From Syntrophaceae bacterium UBA4059 (lineage in GTDB: Bacteria; Desulfobacterota; Syntrophia; Syntrophales; Smithellaceae): 5,300 nucleotides of DNA. The stretch spans positions 1 through 5,300 of the forward strand of contig DFZJ01000185.1 of assembly GCA_002382045.1 (NCBI GenBank). The letters run 5' to 3'. Shown here piece after piece: positions 5,226-5,300 of this stretch. A model generated the notes under the pieces. The model ran no database searches. It was not told the DNA's origin and saw nothing but the letters and a program-made list of their open reading frames with translations. The position numbers were made by a program, and so were the translations under genes. Positions within the stretch are counted from its first letter, which is position 1. Every line of letters starts with the position of its first letter.

Positions 5226-5246
5226 TCCCCTTCATCTTTTAGGGGA
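5226..5246. repeat. Hairpin just inside the left end of the IS
   Basis: TCCCCT (5226-5231) and AGGGGA (5241-5246) form a perfect 6-bp stem with a 9-base loop. It overlaps the inner edge of the left terminal repeat and lies upstream of the IS promoter. A transcript reading in from outside would form it before the ORF. It might limit read-in expression of transposase or help the transposase recognise the end; both are guesses. Confidence 0.4.
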
Positions 5247-5262
5247 GAATAAATTCACCCTG
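5243..5262 (-). repeat. Left terminal inverted repeat of the ISAs1-type element
   Basis: The 20-bp end on the promoter side of the transposase gene, matching the right end at 17 positions. It starts with CAGGG; from memory, ISAs1 ends share a CAGGG-like tip. The outermost bases also form a small local palindrome, CACCC-T-GGGTG (5256-5266), across the boundary. Confidence 0.85.
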
Positions 5263-5300
5263 GGTGTTGGGGAGCGATCGGCCTCATCAGCAATCCCCGC
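5263..5300. other. Flanking DNA outside the IS, no feature recognised
   Basis: Only 38 bases lie beyond the IS boundary. One minus-strand frame is open from the edge into the IS, reading AGIADEADRSPTPR before entering the terminal repeat, so this may be the tail of an interrupted gene. It is too short to identify. Confidence 0.2.

Larger units (their letters stand above)
3346..5262 (-). mobile_element. ISAs1-family insertion sequence carrying a DruA-like domain
   Basis: The element is bounded by imperfect terminal inverted repeats. Reading inward, the left end (5262 to 5243) begins CAGGGTGAATTTATTC and the right end (3346 to 3365) begins CACGGTAAATTTGTTC; both continue CTCCC, giving 17 of 20 matches. 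It is 1,917 bp, clearly longer than the roughly 1.2-1.4 kb I recall for plain ISAs1 elements. The excess corresponds to the N-terminal DruA-like domain. The 10 bases next to the ends (3336-3345 and 5263-5272) do not match, so no target duplication is evident; the element may be old or may have undergone an adjacent deletion. Confidence 0.85.

Noticed and set aside
4032..5262. A functional Druantia defence locus
   Set aside because: Only the DruA-like domain is present, inside an IS and fused to a transposase. No helicase (DruE-like) or other Druantia gene is in the window.

Overview
The window reads as bacterial chromosome from an anaerobic, delta-proteobacterium-like lineage (Desulfobacterota or Syntrophales would fit). 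That placement is only a guess, from the mix of an HMG-CoA-lyase-type enzyme under a sigma-54 activator, an MDR dehydrogenase, a transglutaminase-like protein and many IS scars. All intact genes are on the minus strand, so the gene order below runs from high to low coordinates.

3346-5262 is a 1,917-bp insertion sequence of the ISAs1 family with recognisable imperfect terminal inverted repeats (17 of 20 identical). Its long ORF joins a DruA-like (DUF4338) domain, the hallmark domain of the Druantia anti-phage system, to the N-terminal part of the ISAs1 transposase. The C-terminal catalytic part lies in the -1 frame after an A-AAA-AAG heptamer. A strong internal ribosome binding site could also start the transposase alone. 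The transposase frame runs out through the right IR and stops in flanking DNA. No target duplication is visible.

2218-3345 is a damaged operon. A sigma-70-type promoter (3301-3329) precedes an MDR/zinc-type alcohol dehydrogenase gene reduced to its first few codons plus its last ~86 (frameshifting internal deletion). An intact transglutaminase-like gene follows, and then, 5 bases later, the first codons of a third gene cut off at about 2215. The opposite side of that break (2078-2221, plus strand) is the N-terminal end of a decayed IS21-family istA, with a stop at codon 6. One deletion apparently removed both the IS body and the rest of the third gene.

1-1931 is a regulatory pair. A compact sigma-54 activator (AAA+ domain and Fis-type HTH, no sensor domain) is transcribed from a good sigma-70-type promoter. 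In the 67-bp gap after it is a convincing -24/-12 sigma-54 promoter (747-762), directly ahead of an HMG-CoA-lyase-like gene that runs off the left edge. The simplest reading is that the activator controls the lyase and whatever follows it outside the window.
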